Positions 25,163 through 32,359 of a stretch of 47,114 nt of DNA are shown here, in pieces. The stretch lies in IMG/VR virus record IMGVR_UViG_3300027754_000153, positions 1 through 47,114 of that record; one strand, written 5' to 3'. Position 1 is the first letter of the stretch. Every line of letters begins with the position of its first letter. The notes beneath the pieces were generated by a model. The model searched no databases and was not told where the DNA came from. It saw only the letters and a list, made by a program, of their open reading frames with translations. The DNA comes from a virus. The translations under genes were made by a program, and so were the position numbers.

Positions 25163-25383
25163 TGGCTAACGGAGAACGTACAGAGTTTCACCCTAATCGC
25201 AGGGTAGATATGTATGCCTATAAAGATAAGTTTGACGCAGCGTTGGGTAAACACATGCAAGGTGACTCATCTGATTACGAGGCTCATCTTAAATCAGAGG
25301 GCTTTTTGACTCCTAGTGGTAAAACTACTGGAGCAGGGCGCATGAACCCAATGGCGAGAACAGAACTTAATTGGGATAAATAG
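25162..25383 (+). CDS. Small protein, third member of the N-terminal motif group
   Basis: 73 residues beginning MANGERTEFHPNRRVDMYAY, matching the G-E/D-x-T-x-x-H-x-N-R-x-V motif of the two genes before it. The rest is a short helix plus an SGKTTGAGRMNPM segment; SGKT is not a convincing P-loop in so short a protein. Coupled to its neighbours by overlapping stops and starts. Confidence 0.55.
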   Translation: MANGERTEFHPNRRVDMYAYKDKFDAALGKHMQGDSSDYEAHLKSEGFLTPSGKTTGAGRMNPMARTELNWDK

Positions 25384-25703
25384 TGCCCGTAGACAACTTT
25401 CGCACTCGTAGACCTTGGCAATCTCGTGAAGAGATGCTGGTTGACATTGCCCTAGATTCTGCTATTTCTGATCCTGCAACTATTCGTGCAATTCGCCCCA
25501 CAGTTCCTCAGCAACTAATGCCTGAGCGTAGAGGGTTTGTTAAGCAAGAACTTGGTGTGGCAGATGTGCTGTCAATTGATCGTTTTAGCCCTAATTATCG
25601 TTCATGGGTATCAGGTGCTCCAGTCATGATGCAACGAGCACAAATGACAGATGATCAGTTCAGTGGATCAGGGCGATATTCTATGCAAAGTCTTTGGGTA
25701 TAA
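25383..25703 (+). CDS. Unknown protein, 106 aa
   Basis: GTG 25383 overlaps the preceding TAG. Sequence: basic N-terminus (NFRTRRPWQSREEMLVDIAL), a helix, then RRGFVKQELGVADVLSIDRF and a Met/Gln-rich C-terminus. No family recognised. Probable member of the same transcript. Confidence 0.55.
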   Translation: MPVDNFRTRRPWQSREEMLVDIALDSAISDPATIRAIRPTVPQQLMPERRGFVKQELGVADVLSIDRFSPNYRSWVSGAPVMMQRAQMTDDQFSGSGRYSMQSLWV

Positions 25704-25709
25704 TAGGTT

Positions 25710-26540
25710 ATGCCTGAAAATAGATTTGGTGGAGTCAGCCAACAGCCGTTGTATAACGCTACGGGAAGACTTAATCGTGGAGAAGCGCCCCAAGCACCAC
25801 AATTTCAAGCACCATCAGCAGGTGTGAGCAAGAACTTTGGGGCTTCTGATATGCCAAACAACGCACAGGGGTCAGGTACTGGTTTGGGCGCAAACATGAT
25901 GAACCAAATTGGTTGGCAGAATGGCTGGCAGGTATCAGCAAGAGGAATGCGCCCTCGTGGTCGTGGAGGCTGGTTAAAAGGTAGAGGTTCTAAAGGTGGA
26001 GTTTCTGGTAATGCAGCAGGCCCTGCTGATAGTGGCGGTGGTGGAAATATTGACAACAGTATTCACATTGGAGATTTTACGGGGTTCGGTGCTGACTCTG
26101 GCATGAAGGTAAACCAACAAGGTATGGGTGGACAAAACCTTAATGCTTACAACCCCAGCGGTAATGAACCTGCAACGCAAGGTCAACAAGGTGCAAAACC
26201 TAAAACACCACGCACTGATGAGCAAAGAGCACAAAGAACGGCTAGAGACCAGCAAACTAGATCAGGTGCACGAACTCCAGTTGCTCGTGGACCAAGACAA
26301 AAGCCTGCTGTAGCAGGTGCTGCAACTTATAGTGGCAATACTAGCGCCCCTACCATTCAAGCAAATAATACAGATGCTCGCTCATCATCACAGACCATTA
26401 ACGCTGGAGCAAGTACACCACCAGCAACACAGCAAGGCCCAGGTCAGCCAGGTGCACCAGCGATTTCATTTGGTTCAGTTACTGGAGCATCTCTTGGCAA
26501 GCCTGCTAAAATTGGTTCAACTAAGGTTGGAAAGAATTAA
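25710..26540 (+). CDS. Gly/Gln-rich low-complexity protein related to the 23038 product
   Basis: 276 residues, ATG 25710. It has Gly/Arg-rich stretches (SARGMRPRGRGGWLKGRGSK), then IDNSIHIGDFTGFGADSG, VNQQGMGGQNLNAYN (nearly identical to a segment of the 23038 product) and a C-terminal Gln/Pro/Thr-rich tail. Both proteins end with small basic Lys-rich peptides. RGG-like repeats are common in nucleic-acid-binding or condensing proteins; that role here is inference. Confidence 0.6.
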   Translation: MPENRFGGVSQQPLYNATGRLNRGEAPQAPQFQAPSAGVSKNFGASDMPNNAQGSGTGLGANMMNQIGWQNGWQVSARGMRPRGRGGWLKGRGSKGGVSGNAAGPADSGGGGNIDNSIHIGDFTGFGADSGMKVNQQGMGGQNLNAYNPSGNEPATQGQQGAKPKTPRTDEQRAQRTARDQQTRSGARTPVARGPRQKPAVAGAATYSGNTSAPTIQANNTDARSSSQTINAGASTPPATQQGPGQPGAPAISFGSVTGASLGKPAKIGSTKVGKN

Positions 26541-26543
26541 ATT

Positions 26544-26837
26544 ATGGAAAATTGGAATCATACATATTTAGGTCTAGGTATTGGTCATGGTCATACTGAC
26601 GATGGTATGACAGGGGTTGTAACTAAAGAAGGCAAGCATTTTCATACTTTCCGTGGAGAGACTGCCCACACAGACGCATGGCGCATGGCGAATGATATGC
26701 ACGGAAAAGCCCGTAGAGCACTCCCAGACAACATGGTTGATTCTGGTGGTAAGCATATTTATGATGATGTGCAGCATCAAGGTTCGTGGTACCGCCGACT
26801 TACTGGCGATGAACACTATTCCCATATGGGCGATTAA
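26544..26837 (+). CDS. Unknown His-rich small protein
   Basis: 97 residues, ATG 26544. Very rich in His, Gly and Asp: LGLGIGHGHTDDGMTGVVTK, KHFHTFRGETAHTDAWRMAN, KHIYDDVQHQGSWYRRL. The His spacing could bind metal, but no known motif is evident. It follows the Gly/Gln-rich gene by 3 bases. Confidence 0.55.
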   Translation: MENWNHTYLGLGIGHGHTDDGMTGVVTKEGKHFHTFRGETAHTDAWRMANDMHGKARRALPDNMVDSGGKHIYDDVQHQGSWYRRLTGDEHYSHMGD

Positions 26838-26853
26838 GGTGGTAAAATAGATC

Positions 26854-27057
26854 ATGGCTGTAAACTCATCTCGTTCCCAAAACAATGACCTTCGCCTAGG
26901 TATTACCGATGGCGCATTTAAGAATCTCACCCCAGATCGTGGTGGTGTAGTGGAGTCTGGACCTTCTATGAAGCGTCAAATGGTGCTTCAATCCCAGTAC
27001 GGTGTTTCCCCAAAAAGCCCTATGGCTGAGGTTTCTGACCCAACAATAAGTCTGTAA
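26854..27057 (+). CDS. Unknown small protein, 67 aa
   Basis: ATG 26854; its TAA overlaps the next ATG. Mostly polar (NSSRSQNNDLRLGITDGAFK, LTPDRGGVVESGPSMKRQ). The 3' end contains AATAAGTCTGTAATG, the same string that occurs in an intergenic promoter-like element near 38.05 kb, so the end of this gene may also carry a regulatory box. Confidence 0.5.
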   Translation: MAVNSSRSQNNDLRLGITDGAFKNLTPDRGGVVESGPSMKRQMVLQSQYGVSPKSPMAEVSDPTISL

Positions 27058-27236
27058 TGCCTGACGCAAAAATCTATAGTTTTGAGAAGGCGCAAAAAGC
27101 AAGAAACAAGCGCATGGCGATGCGTGGCGAGCGCCAGCAATTCCACCCTAGCAGTGCTAATATCATGGACCAAGCAAGAGAGTTTCTAGACGCATTGGGT
27201 ATTCATGATGATACTTGGGATGACGAAAAAGAGTAG
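27057..27236 (+). CDS. Small protein with internal GER-x-x-FHP motif
   Basis: 59 residues from ATG 27057, coupled to the previous gene (TAATG). After a basic start (FEKAQKARNKRMAMR) it contains R-G-E-R-Q-Q-F-H-P-S, like the N-terminal motif of the 25162 product (N-G-E-R-T-E-F-H-P-N), then an acidic helix. Unknown function. Confidence 0.5.
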   Translation: MPDAKIYSFEKAQKARNKRMAMRGERQQFHPSSANIMDQAREFLDALGIHDDTWDDEKE

Positions 27237-27250
27237 ACTACCAAGGTAGT
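27237..27250 (+). other. Short inverted repeat after the small-gene cluster
   Basis: ACTACC-AA-GGTAGT forms a 6-bp dyad right after the stop of the preceding gene. No U-run follows, so it is more likely an operator or a minor hairpin than a terminator. The gap leads to the zinc protein at 27275. Confidence 0.3.
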
Positions 27251-27274
27251 AAGTTCACAAGAAAGTAGTACAAC

Positions 27275-27733
27275 ATGCCAAGACTATTAGTTTGTAATTC
27301 ATGCGGGACAATGCACAAAATGCGGGACTATGACGGTAACGCAGATAATGACATGGAGTTACAAGAGATTATCAAGATGCACCTAGGTCGTGCTCAAGAT
27401 CCTTCACCTGAATCGCATATGTCTCAGATATACCGATGCGATCAAGCAACCTATGATGCATTAGATGGTGAAACAGGCATTAAAAAAGAATTGATGAAGA
27501 ATGAGATTGAAGTTCGTGAAGTTCGTGACGATCTTAAAGTAGAAGCACTTAAGTGTTTCCAACGACATGGTGCACCTAAAGGTAGTTGCATTGACTGGGA
27601 AGATGAGTCTAAGACCATTGGTCGTAAAGTTGGTGTTCCAAAAGCCAATCGTCAGTACCTTTGCCATTATTGCCCAGTAGGTTCAGGGTATGTTGCTCAT
27701 AAAGAGCGCACACAAATGGGTATGTACGACTAG
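27275..27733 (+). CDS. Cysteine-rich, probably zinc-binding protein
   Basis: 152 residues from ATG 27275. Cys pairs at the N-terminus (LLVCNSCGTMH) and C-terminus (YLCHYCPVGSGYVAHKERT) with further Cys between (YRCDQ, KCFQRHG, SCIDWED) suggest one or two zinc sites. The centre is a charged helix (KKELMKNEIEVREVRDDLKV). No family recognised. Coupled to the next gene (TAG/GTG overlap). Confidence 0.6.
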   Translation: MPRLLVCNSCGTMHKMRDYDGNADNDMELQEIIKMHLGRAQDPSPESHMSQIYRCDQATYDALDGETGIKKELMKNEIEVREVRDDLKVEALKCFQRHGAPKGSCIDWEDESKTIGRKVGVPKANRQYLCHYCPVGSGYVAHKERTQMGMYD

Positions 27734-28218
27734 TGCTCGTAGTCACCTTTGACGTTTTAGCCTACGCACCAACTGATAAGGCAATGGTTCCAGGCGCAAG
27801 ACAACCAATACCTGATGGTCAAAAATTGTACGAAGCCTTGTACGCAAGGTATCACGGAAGAATGATTATTCTTGGTGGTAATGACATTGATCCTGAAATG
27901 TTAAACGCTTGGGCTAAACGAGAAGGCTATAAGTTTGCACTTGCAGATACGGTGAAAGGAAAAGGACCAACAGCCTTCCGTGACCGTGTTCGTGACTTGA
28001 ACGCAGTCTACGGAAAGATTGATTGGTTTGTGGATACCAATCCTGAGACTGTCACGCTTGTAATGCAGGATGCTATTCCCAGCATTTTAGTTTGTTTGCC
28101 TAACTTTGTTCGCCCAGAATGGCGAGATAATAAGCCCAAAGAGCGCCAGATATGGAGTGATCTAGCACATGAAATTGATGTACAGTCTCTCTACAAAGAC
28201 GTAGGAGCCTCTGAATGA
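27733..28218 (+). CDS. Unknown alpha/beta protein, HAD-like at first sight
   Basis: 161 residues from GTG 27733. Strands and helices alternate (MLVVTFDVLAY, RMIILGGNDIDPEMLNAWAK, GYKFALADTVKG, IDWFVDTNPETVTLVMQDA, IPSILVCLPNF). The N-terminal F-D-V-L resembles a HAD motif I, but the expected second Asp is Leu/Ala, so catalysis as a HAD phosphatase is doubtful. It overlaps the TGT-like gene (ATGA) and may act with it. Confidence 0.55.
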   Translation: MLVVTFDVLAYAPTDKAMVPGARQPIPDGQKLYEALYARYHGRMIILGGNDIDPEMLNAWAKREGYKFALADTVKGKGPTAFRDRVRDLNAVYGKIDWFVDTNPETVTLVMQDAIPSILVCLPNFVRPEWRDNKPKERQIWSDLAHEIDVQSLYKDVGASE

Positions 28219-29651
28219 AAGTTTACTTTGCCAATGCTGAAAAGGCATCCCACAGGTCATTGCTTCAGGCATCAGGTGTCACGCAATACGCAGTGAATCT
28301 CACCCATTTGCCAATTCCTAAGAAAAAAGAACTTGATTTGTCTGTAATGTTCCCTGCTGGGGACATCGTTCTGTACACCTCGGAGACTGATGAGGATGTC
28401 AGTCGCTATGACGATTTTGTCAGACAGCACTACGAAAACATTGCAATGGTCATAGGAAGACCCGATTATGACGGTACTTGGCTAGGTGAACGCTATATTC
28501 CTGTATGGAATGACCCAGACGATATGGAACGACTTGCGTGGTTATGCCAGAAGAATGGCAGAGCAGCAATCAGCGACAAAGCAGTTAATGGCAAAACAAT
28601 ATCCCGCATTAGAAACCTAGTCCAAAGGTGGGATGCCAAATTGATTGGGTTGTCGTCCAAGCCCGATGTTATTGCTTCACTGCCTTGGGATTCAGTAATT
28701 GTGGGTTCTTGGACATCTGCCGTTCGTTATGGCGAGACTCAGGTTTGGGATGGTCATGGGCTACGCCGATACCCAGCACAACAGAAAGATTCCGCCCGAA
28801 AGAAGCACCGAAACGACATCATTAAACTAGGTATTGACTACGATGCCATTGTTCAAGATGATAACTCTGAGGTAGCAAGGCTTGCAATCGTGTCTTGGCA
28901 AGCATGGGAAAAGACAACTTTTGGGGTCTATGAGCCTCAAGAACTTGATGATGAGCAAGAAATTGGTCTATCAGAAAGTGTCACGGATAGTAACTATCCC
29001 AGCAATGTGCCTTCCGTTCCAAATGTGGCTCCTAGGGGGTCAAGTATTAGTATCCGAGGTGCTGAGATGCGGCACGAGGATGACAAAGTATTACTACCTG
29101 TCATTGGTATTGAGCAATTCACTCCACAACTCGCTCAAACCCTTGCTGGTGATGAAGAATCTGAAGAATTAGGCGTTGAAAAGATACCAGTAATTTCGTA
29201 TAAAGGCAACCTTTTACGTCAATGCAATAGTTGCTATCTCAGCGCTCGTTGCCCTGCTTTCCGACAAGATTCTGAGTGTGGCTTTAAGTTGCCTGTAGAG
29301 ATTAAAACTAAGGATCAGTTACAAGCCGCATTGAGGGCAATGTTGGAGATGCAAGTGAGTCGTGTTTTGTTCGCTCGCTTCGCTGAAGAACTAGAAGGTC
29401 AAGGTCTTGACCCAGCACTTTCAGGAGAAGTAGACAGGCTCTTTAACCTTGTTGAGAAGTTTAGGAACATAAGTGATACACGGGATATGGTTCGCTTAGA
29501 AGTAGAGGCTCGTGGAAGCAGTGGAGTGTTGAGTCGCTTGTTTGGGCAGAGTGCTGGGGATGTCACTAGGCAGTTGTCAAGTGGGGGATTAAACGCCCAT
29601 CAAGCCAATACCATGTACCAAGATGTCCTAGATCTTTCGGATGATGCTTGA
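28215..29651 (+). CDS. tRNA-guanine transglycosylase/DpdA-like protein with C-terminal Cys domain (tentative)
   Basis: 478 residues. The start (MKVYFANAEKASHRSLLQAS, GVTQYAVNLTHL) and the block LIGLSSKPDVIASLPWDSVI, VGSWTSAVRYG, VWDGHGLRRY resemble phage queuine-transglycosylase/DpdA-type enzymes, which exchange guanine for 7-deazaguanines in DNA or tRNA. Where those proteins, as I recall them, have Asp in a D-S-x-x-W string, this one has V-G-S-W, so the catalytic Asp may be absent. Residues ~340-478 form another domain with C-N-S-C-x5-C and a later Cys, then helices. No queuosine-precursor genes are in this window. The call is tentative. Confidence 0.45.
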   Translation: MKVYFANAEKASHRSLLQASGVTQYAVNLTHLPIPKKKELDLSVMFPAGDIVLYTSETDEDVSRYDDFVRQHYENIAMVIGRPDYDGTWLGERYIPVWNDPDDMERLAWLCQKNGRAAISDKAVNGKTISRIRNLVQRWDAKLIGLSSKPDVIASLPWDSVIVGSWTSAVRYGETQVWDGHGLRRYPAQQKDSARKKHRNDIIKLGIDYDAIVQDDNSEVARLAIVSWQAWEKTTFGVYEPQELDDEQEIGLSESVTDSNYPSNVPSVPNVAPRGSSISIRGAEMRHEDDKVLLPVIGIEQFTPQLAQTLAGDEESEELGVEKIPVISYKGNLLRQCNSCYLSARCPAFRQDSECGFKLPVEIKTKDQLQAALRAMLEMQVSRVLFARFAEELEGQGLDPALSGEVDRLFNLVEKFRNISDTRDMVRLEVEARGSSGVLSRLFGQSAGDVTRQLSSGGLNAHQANTMYQDVLDLSDDA

Positions 29652-29691
29652 CAAGACCATTCATAGGATGTACGCTGGTATATAACCTATG
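29648..29691 (+). promoter_or_regulatory. Promoter with overlapping inverted repeat
   Basis: TTGACA (29648-29653), 17 bases, then TACGCT (29671-29676), fitting TTGACA/TAnnnT. CATAGG (29662-29667) and CCTATG (29686-29691) form a dyad across the -10 region, a possible operator. It lies just upstream of the 29704 gene and overlaps the end of the TGT-like gene. Confidence 0.45.
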
Positions 29692-29703
29692 AAATGAGGT
29701 TTT

Positions 29704-29946
29704 ATGGAATCATTTGAGTTTGCAGTAATTCAAGATCTTCAAGTCTCTCTCGCTAGGGCGTATGACGATAAGCAGGCACTACGCCAACTGGTTGATTCAT
29801 TTGCTAAGAAACTGGCTAATGCTGAAAGCATTATCAAAGCAGCAAATAGTTATTGCCAAGCCTTAGAGAATGATGACGAGAATCCTGACGATGTTTTAGG
29901 GGTTCTTCACCAAGCCGTGTACCACTGGAATACCACAACTAAATAG
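29704..29946 (+). CDS. Unknown small helical protein
   Basis: 80 residues from ATG 29704 (site ATGAGG). Helical and acidic (DLQVSLARAYDDKQALRQLV, FAKKLANAESIIKAANSYCQ, ENDDENPDDVLGVLHQAVYH), probably a helical hairpin or coiled coil. First gene after the promoter at 29.65 kb. Not recognised. Confidence 0.6.
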   Translation: MESFEFAVIQDLQVSLARAYDDKQALRQLVDSFAKKLANAESIIKAANSYCQALENDDENPDDVLGVLHQAVYHWNTTTK

Positions 29947-29990
29947 TTGTAGTAGGGTTGGATAAATTAGTCCAACATCAGGAGTACAAC

Positions 29991-30062
29991 ATGAGATTTA
30001 TAGTGCTATTTGCCCTTGCTTGCTTTTACTTCCTCTCACGATCTAGTATGAACAGATACTAA
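29991..30062 (+). CDS. 23-aa single-span membrane micropeptide
   Basis: ATG 29991 preceded by CAGGAG. The peptide MRFIVLFALACFYFLSRSSM (then NRY) is one hydrophobic helix with basic ends. A 6-bp dyad (GTTGGA 29958-29963 / TCCAAC 29971-29976) lies just upstream and could affect translation. Too short for family assignment. Plausible because of the ribosome site and the similar micropeptide at 37980. Confidence 0.4.
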   Translation: MRFIVLFALACFYFLSRSSMNRY

Positions 30063-30079
30063 TAGTGAGAGGATTTCAT

Positions 30080-30496
30080 TTGCGTAACTACTCGGAAGAC
30101 ATATTAGAAGAGGGTGCAAACAAGGAGTTTTTAAGGACTCTTGCTCACCTGGTTTTGCCCCACGTTTACATAGCAGGGCCATATGTACACGAAGACTTTG
30201 AGGATAACTGTAATGATGCTATAGACATAGCAGAAGAATTGTACACATCGGGTATTTGTCTCCCGATTATTCCTAATCTTACATACCACTGGCAAAAGAG
30301 ACATCAGCACAGTGTTGGTCATTGGAATGAATACTGCTTTCAGATACTAAAGCGTTGTGATGCTGTTCTAGTTCATGATTCCGAAAGTTCGCTTGGAACT
30401 ATTGATGAGGTACTTGAAGCAGAAAGATTGGGCATCCCAGTCTTTTACATGATGGACGATCTTAGTGCTTGGGTAGAAACAGGAGATGAAGAATGA
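30080..30496 (+). CDS. Nucleoside 2-deoxyribosyltransferase-like protein (DUF1937/DUF4406 type)
   Basis: About 138 residues if started at TTG 30080, which has GAGAGG 7 bases upstream; GTG 30065 adds five residues. VYIAGPYVHEDFEDNCNDAI, the H-x-W-N-E-Y-C segment, LKRCDAVLVHDSESSLGTID and EVLEAERLGIPVFYM match the deoxyribosyltransferase-like fold, with a candidate nucleophile in the S-x-G-x-x-x-E region. Such proteins salvage or modify nucleotides. The next gene is a nucleotide-modification-associated protein, supporting a nucleotide-metabolism pair. Confidence 0.72.
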   Translation: MRNYSEDILEEGANKEFLRTLAHLVLPHVYIAGPYVHEDFEDNCNDAIDIAEELYTSGICLPIIPNLTYHWQKRHQHSVGHWNEYCFQILKRCDAVLVHDSESSLGTIDEVLEAERLGIPVFYMMDDLSAWVETGDEE

Positions 30497-30792
30497 ACCA
30501 ATACGGAAATCCAATGTTCTTCCAAATCCTAGATGAGTTGCGAGAACTACATAGCAAAAAAGGAAAAGATTACGGCACTGCTGAAGATCCTCTCGCAAAT
30601 GTTCGTGCATCTGCTGATTGGGGTGTCCCTAGTTGGATTGGGACTCTTATTAGAGCAAACGATAAAGTAATCCGATTGCAAAGCGCTGCTAAAGGTAGCA
30701 AACTAGTAAACGAAGGTATAGAGGACTCTTTAATAGATCTTGCGTCATACGCAATTATTGCTCTTGCGTTATACCGTGAGACTAACGCATGA
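30493..30792 (+). CDS. Nucleotide modification-associated protein (DUF1599/MazG-like)
   Basis: 99 residues, ATG overlapping the previous stop. LHSKKGKDYGTAEDPLANVR, WIGTLIRANDKVIRLQSAAK and NEGIEDSLIDLASYAIIALA follow the all-alpha DUF1599 pattern related to MazG pyrophosphatases: K-x-x-D-Y, R-x-x-D-K, E-x-x-x-D-x-x-x-D. The acidic residues could hold Mg2+. Likely hydrolyses or senses a nucleotide alongside the deoxyribosyltransferase-like protein. Confidence 0.72.
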   Translation: MNQYGNPMFFQILDELRELHSKKGKDYGTAEDPLANVRASADWGVPSWIGTLIRANDKVIRLQSAAKGSKLVNEGIEDSLIDLASYAIIALALYRETNA

Positions 30793-31199
30793 AGACTACT
30801 CCCGAATGGATGCAGGATTCGTTGTGCAACAAACTAGCAGGAGACATATGGTTCCCACCTTTTGATTCCCCACATCCCGAACAGTATTACGCCATCGCTA
30901 AAACTATCTGTAATGTATGCCCAGTTTGGCAAGAATGTTTAGACATAGGCATCAAAGAAGTTTATGGAGTGTGGGGTGGGCTTTCTCCACAAGACAGAAC
31001 ACCACTTCAGAAATCTGCTCGTGTATCTAATCTTGCAGTGCATGGCACAGTAGTGAGATACAGACAAGGTTGCACTTGCACTCTGTGTGTTGATGCAAAC
31101 TTAGAAAGAAAAAAAGATATTGATATTAGCGTAATACCCAATAGCAGTAACGATCTTGGCGATCTAAAAACTCTGCTCCAAAGGTTGCTAGAAGAGTAA
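30789..31199 (+). CDS. WhiB-family regulator with an extra Cys-rich tail
   Basis: 136 residues. The [4Fe-4S] cysteines are C13, C41-x2-C44 and C50 (ICNVCPVWQEC), followed by GVWGGLSPQDR, the turn that binds the sigma-factor region in WhiB proteins. Unlike typical WhiB, a second module follows: AVHGTVVRYRQGCTCTLCVD (G-C-x-C-x2-C), a motif I associate with other actinobacterial phage proteins. WhiB marks an actinobacterial host. A terminator lies 39 bases downstream. Confidence 0.9.
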   Translation: MKTTPEWMQDSLCNKLAGDIWFPPFDSPHPEQYYAIAKTICNVCPVWQECLDIGIKEVYGVWGGLSPQDRTPLQKSARVSNLAVHGTVVRYRQGCTCTLCVDANLERKKDIDISVIPNSSNDLGDLKTLLQRLLEE

Positions 31200-31237
31200 T
31201 TTAGGGTAAACTAGAGGTGTTCCCAATAGGAGCAGCC

Positions 31238-31259
31238 GCCCCAGTAATGGGGCTTTTTT
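31238..31259 (+). terminator. Rho-independent terminator
   Basis: GCCCC-AGTAAT-GGGGC stem (31238-31253) followed by six T. It closes the WhiB no. 1 transcript before the lysozyme-like gene. Confidence 0.85.
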
Positions 31260-31282
31260 ATTACCCGAACAAAGGATGATGA

Positions 31283-31807
31283 ATGATCAAACTTACGGCG
31301 ATACTTAGTGCCCTACTCGCAAATCTTGGAATAGCAACCGTACTATCAGTAGCACCAGCAGTTTCCTCAAACGAAAAACCCGAAGTAAAAGTAAGCACCC
31401 CGATTGTGGATCAAAGGGATAAAGTCGCTCCCGTTGTGTTCCGTCATGGGGATATTAGTTGGCTCCCACAACTTGCTGCCGAAGCAGGATGGCCTCCAAA
31501 AACGTGGAAGAAACTGGGTCAGATTATTCTCCGAGAATCAGGTGGATGTCCGAACAGAAGAGGTGGTGACATTGTAGATAAAGCCTGTAATGTCACAGGA
31601 GTAATTGATTACACGCACCGTTCCGATAGTGGGCTTCTCCAAATTAATGGAGTGAACTACGACTTGTCTCGCAACAAGTGGGCAGTTGTTTGTACTGTCT
31701 TAGGTATTTGCACCCAAGAACCTCTACTGATTGCTCAAAATAATCTCCGTGCTGGTAAAGCACTCTTTGATGTGGCAGGATGGGATCCTTGGACTCCACA
31801 AAATTAA
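31283..31807 (+). CDS. Secreted lysozyme/transglycosylase-like protein
   Basis: 174 residues from ATG 31283 (site AAAGGA). An N-terminal signal-like segment (IKLTAILSALLANLGIATVL, probable end near A26) precedes a transglycosylase-like core: LGQIILRESGGCPNRR (catalytic Glu candidate in R-E-S-G-G), SDSGLLQINGVNYDL, and AQNNLRAGKALFDVAGWDPW, the classic lysozyme-like order. Likely a peptidoglycan-cleaving endolysin or exolysin. It is far from the membrane protein at 5440, and no holin is evident beside it. Confidence 0.8.
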   Translation: MIKLTAILSALLANLGIATVLSVAPAVSSNEKPEVKVSTPIVDQRDKVAPVVFRHGDISWLPQLAAEAGWPPKTWKKLGQIILRESGGCPNRRGGDIVDKACNVTGVIDYTHRSDSGLLQINGVNYDLSRNKWAVVCTVLGICTQEPLLIAQNNLRAGKALFDVAGWDPWTPQN

Positions 31808-31817
31808 GGATTAGATA

Positions 31818-31970
31818 ATGTCTCCCAAAACCGATTACTCCTGCCCACATTGCTCAGAGCAACTAACAGTCTTTTTGAGGCTGTCTGATAGCCCTACGCA
31901 TCACTGCGCCACAAAGAATAAAACGCTCCCGTTATACACGGACTCGGAAATAAAGAATCTTCAAGAATAG
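31818..31970 (+). CDS. Small Cys/His protein, 50 aa
   Basis: ATG 31818, 10 bases after the lysozyme-like stop. Y-S-C-P-H-C and a later H-H-C suggest one zinc site. The rest is Lys/Thr-rich. No ribosome site is strong. Unrecognised. Confidence 0.5.
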   Translation: MSPKTDYSCPHCSEQLTVFLRLSDSPTHHCATKNKTLPLYTDSEIKNLQE

Positions 31971-31972
31971 GG

Positions 31973-32001
31973 TTGTCAAAACTGTTCTGACCCACTAATG
32001 T
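31973..32001 (+). promoter_or_regulatory. Promoter upstream of the 32027 gene
   Basis: TTGTCA (31973-31978), exactly 17 bases, then TAATGT (31996-32001). It is the only copy of the recurring TAATGT box with a clear -35 partner, and supports reading the TGTAATGT boxes elsewhere in the arm as -10 elements. ACCAAAGGAGCAAC precedes the ATG. Confidence 0.6.
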
Positions 32002-32026
32002 GTTGCTTCTACCAAAGGAGCAACAT

Positions 32027-32359
32027 ATGTCATATGAGAACATCAGACCTCTCGCAGACACTTGGGTAAACCAAGTTGTTAGCGAAGGAACACTCCGTAA
32101 TGAGGATTTGGCAAAAGCCTTTCTTTCAGTAATCGGGGAGCACGATCACAAAATTAAAGATGCGATTTTGGACGAATGGGAAGATGTGTTGTTTAACATC
32201 ATCAATCCAAAATCGGATCGGGATTATGAGCAAGAGTCATTTCTTCTTGAGCACCTGTTCAATGTGATGGATGCAATCGCTCCCGAAGGATGCAGTTTCG
32301 GAGCATCAGATTCAGACGGAGCATCATTTGGATTTTGGCAAGTAGAGGAAGCACAATGA
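32027..32359 (+). CDS. Unknown acidic protein, 110 aa
   Basis: ATG 32027 with AAAGGAGCAAC; an in-frame GTG further up falls inside the promoter. Acidic, helical sequence (ADTWVNQVVSEGTLRNEDLA, ILDEWEDVLFNIINPKSDRD) ending in an Asp/Ser/Gly segment. The stop overlaps the next ATG. Not recognised. Confidence 0.6.
   Translation: MSYENIRPLADTWVNQVVSEGTLRNEDLAKAFLSVIGEHDHKIKDAILDEWEDVLFNIINPKSDRDYEQESFLLEHLFNVMDAIAPEGCSFGASDSDGASFGFWQVEEAQ

Noticed and set aside
25318-25332. SGKT in the 25162 product as a P-loop
   Set aside because: The protein is only 73 residues, with no preceding strand or Walker B motif.
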